From Archangium lansingense (GTDB lineage Bacteria; Myxococcota; Myxococcia; Myxococcales; Myxococcaceae), in assembly GCF_026626635.1 (NCBI RefSeq), contig NZ_JAPNKA010000001.1, forward strand, positions 7,068,001-7,132,000: 64,000 nt of DNA, given 5' to 3'. How positions within the stretch are numbered: the stretch's first letter is position 1; every line of letters begins with the position of its first letter. This document shows, in pieces, positions 62,201 through 64,000 of this stretch. Both the position numbers and the translations under genes were made by a program. The notes under the pieces are model-generated. The model did not search any database and had not been told where the DNA came from. It worked only from the letters and a program-made list of their open reading frames with translations.

Positions 62201-64000
62201 CTCTTCCAGCATGAAGCCCAATCTCTGTCTGGGGTAGCTCGGGTCCAGCGGCACGTACGCGCCTCCCGCCTTGAGCACTCCCAGCACCGCCACCACCATC
62301 TCCTCCGTACGCTCCACGCTCAGCCCCACCCTTACCTCGGGGCCTACCCCCAGCTTCTTCAAGTGGTGCGCCAGCTGGTTCGCCTTACGGTTCAGCTCTC
62401 CGTAACTCAGCCTCCTCCCCTCACTCTCCACGGCAATCTCTTGCGGCGTCCTCTCCACCTGCTGCTCGAACAGCTCATGCAGGCAGCTGTCCTCCGCTCC
62501 CGCGCTGCCGGTTGCGTTCCACCCCACCAGCACCTGCTGCTTCTCCTCCTCCCCCATCAGCGGTAGCTCCTTCAGCCTCTTCCCTGGCTCCGCCACCGCT
62601 GCCTGCACCAGCACCCCCAGGTGCCCCAGCAGCCGCTCCACCGTCTGCCCTTCATACAGGTCGCTGTTGAACTCCATCCCTCCCCTCAGCCCCTGCTCCG
62701 TCTCCTCCACCCCCAGCGTCAGGTCGAACTTCGACGTCTTCCCCTCTGCCTCCACTCCCGCCAGCGTCAGCCCCTCCAGCTTCACTTCCTTCACTGGCGC
62801 GTTCTGCAGCACAAACATCACCTGGAAGAGCGGACTGCGGCTCATGTCCCTCTCCGGCCTCAGCTCCTCCACCAGCTTCTCGAATGGCACTTCCTGGTGC
62901 GCGTATGCCCCCAGCGTCACCTCTCTCACCTGCCCCAGCAGCTCTCGGAACGTGGCTTCTCCGTCCAGCCTCGTCCTCAGCACCAGCGTGTTCACGAAGA
63001 AGCCAATCAGCCCCTCCGTCTCCGCTCTCGTGCGGTTGGCGATTGGCGAGCCCACGCTCACGTCTTCCTGCCCCGCGTACCTCCCCAACACCACCTGGAA
63101 TGCCGCCAGCAACACCATGAACGGTGTCGCCCCCTCCTTCTGCGCCAGGGCTCTCACCGCCTCCTGCAGCTCCTTCGGCCACTGGAATCCTCGGTAGTCG
63201 CCTCGGAAGGTTTGAACCGCTGGACGCGACTTGTCCGTCGGCAGTTCCAGCGCGGGCGGTGCTCCCTTCAGCTGCTTGCGCCAGTATGCAAGCTGCTCCT
63301 CCAGCACCTCTCCGCTCAGCCATTCTCTCTGCCACGCCGCGTAGTCCGCGTACTGCACCGGCAGCTCCGACAACGGCGAAGGCTTGCCCTGCGAGTACGC
63401 CTCGTACAACCCCGCCAACTCCCTCACCAGAATCCCTATCGACCAGCCGTCCGACACGATGTGGTGCATCACCAGCACCAACACGTGCTCCCTCTCCCCC
63501 TGCTTCAACAGCTTCGTCCTCAGCAATGGACCGCTGGCCAGGTCGAACGGACGCTGTGCCTCTTCCTCCACCCTGCGTTTCGTCTCGGTTTCAGACAGCC
63601 TGCTCACGTCCTCCACGGGGAAGACGAGCGCCGGCTCCTCGGCGATGACCTGCACCGGTGTCCCGTTCTCTGCTCGGAACGTCGTGCGCAACGCCTCGTG
63701 CCGACGCACCAACTCCTCGAAGCTCTTCTCCAGCGCCCCCACGTCCAGCACGCCCGTCAACCGCACCACCGCTGGCACGTTGTAGAACGCATTCCCCGGC
63801 TCCAGCTGATCCAGGAACCACAACCGCTGCTGCGCGAACGACAGCGGCGGAGCGGATTGCCGCTCCGCACGAGGCTTCAACGGTGGGACCGCCGAAGCGA
63901 CTCCCGCGCTCATGGACTTCTCGACTCGTCCAGAGAGGGCCTCCACCGAGGGCGCCTCGAAGACGTCCCTCAGCGGCAGCTCCACTCCGAAGGCTTCTCT
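56246..64000 (-). CDS. NRPS, upstream part (5' end outside window): (T)-C-A-T-C-A-T-C
   Basis: Minus-strand frame open from the window edge to the frameshift near 56250. Order: end of a T domain (63900-64000); C (~62640-63850); A (~61100-62500, code DLFNNALTYK = Ala); T (~60800-61000); C (~59480-60740); A (~57900-59350, code DALWLGGTFK, close to the Val code DAFWIGGTFK); T (~57640-57830); C (~56330-57560). All C domains keep HHIVSDGWS and the T domains the GGHSLL Ser, so they look functional. No epimerase or methylation domain is present in the window. Specificities are tentative. Confidence 0.9.
61215..62745 (-). repeat. Near-identical A-domain/C-domain tract, upstream copy
   Basis: Partner of 53230-54760. 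Long identical blocks without indels (for example 61990-62300 against 54005-54315) indicate recent duplication or gene conversion. Confidence 0.9.

Overview
The window is very GC-rich and gene-dense. Its content fits a myxobacterium of the Cystobacter/Archangium/Myxococcus group: a toxin/immunity pair resembling the myxobacterial Sit systems, mersacidin-type lantibiotic precursors, many lipoproteins with LxxC lipoboxes, a PilT-like motor ATPase, collagen-like and Cys-rich surface lipoproteins, an M35-type Lys-specific protease and a large modular NRPS. Genus assignment is inference; no rRNA gene is present. Layout. (1) 1-7,840 is an accessory, mobile-looking segment. It holds the 3' end of a SitA-like toxin gene with its double-CXXCG-type immunity gene, an IS21-family element (istA/istB) sitting between fragments of two lantibiotic precursor genes, and a two-gene unit of lower GC encoding a GNAT-PIN fusion protein and an ASCH-domain protein. 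Several inverted repeats, a MITE-like hairpin and a truncated tRNA 3' end with its terminator lie around these. (2) 7,838-35,700 is ordinary chromosome with short operons: polyprenyl diphosphate synthase/GbsR-type regulator/GGCT-like protein; an MFS exporter; a tail-collar protein beside a collagen-like lipoprotein; a PilT-like ATPase; an archaeal-type valyl-tRNA synthetase; an MpaB-like oxygenase; a TonB-dependent receptor; a 2H phosphoesterase; an outer-membrane protein/lipoprotein pair; and a TetR-controlled ABC-2 exporter. (3) 35,800-51,850 holds an alpha/beta hydrolase, two paralogous outer-membrane barrel proteins, a Ssu/Tau-type ABC importer lacking a binding protein, and a second MFS gene behind an unusual A/C-rich tract with a spaced 17-bp repeat. 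It continues with TesB thioesterase, an M35 protease next to a lipoprotein that resembles its propeptide, a methyltransferase, a chemoreceptor and tRNA-Asp. (4) 51,903-64,000 (minus strand) is the 3' part of an NRPS gene, reading (T)-C-A-T-C-A-T-C-T-C-A-T-TE. It carries a one-base frameshift near 56,250 in the module that also lacks an adenylation domain. Two of its A domains are almost identical at DNA level and both read as alanine-activating by the ten-residue code. The most interesting items are the GNAT-PIN/ASCH pair, the IS21-joined lantibiotic precursor fragments, the A-less frameshifted NRPS module, the free-standing M35 propeptide paralogue, and the A/C-rich tract with its repeats.
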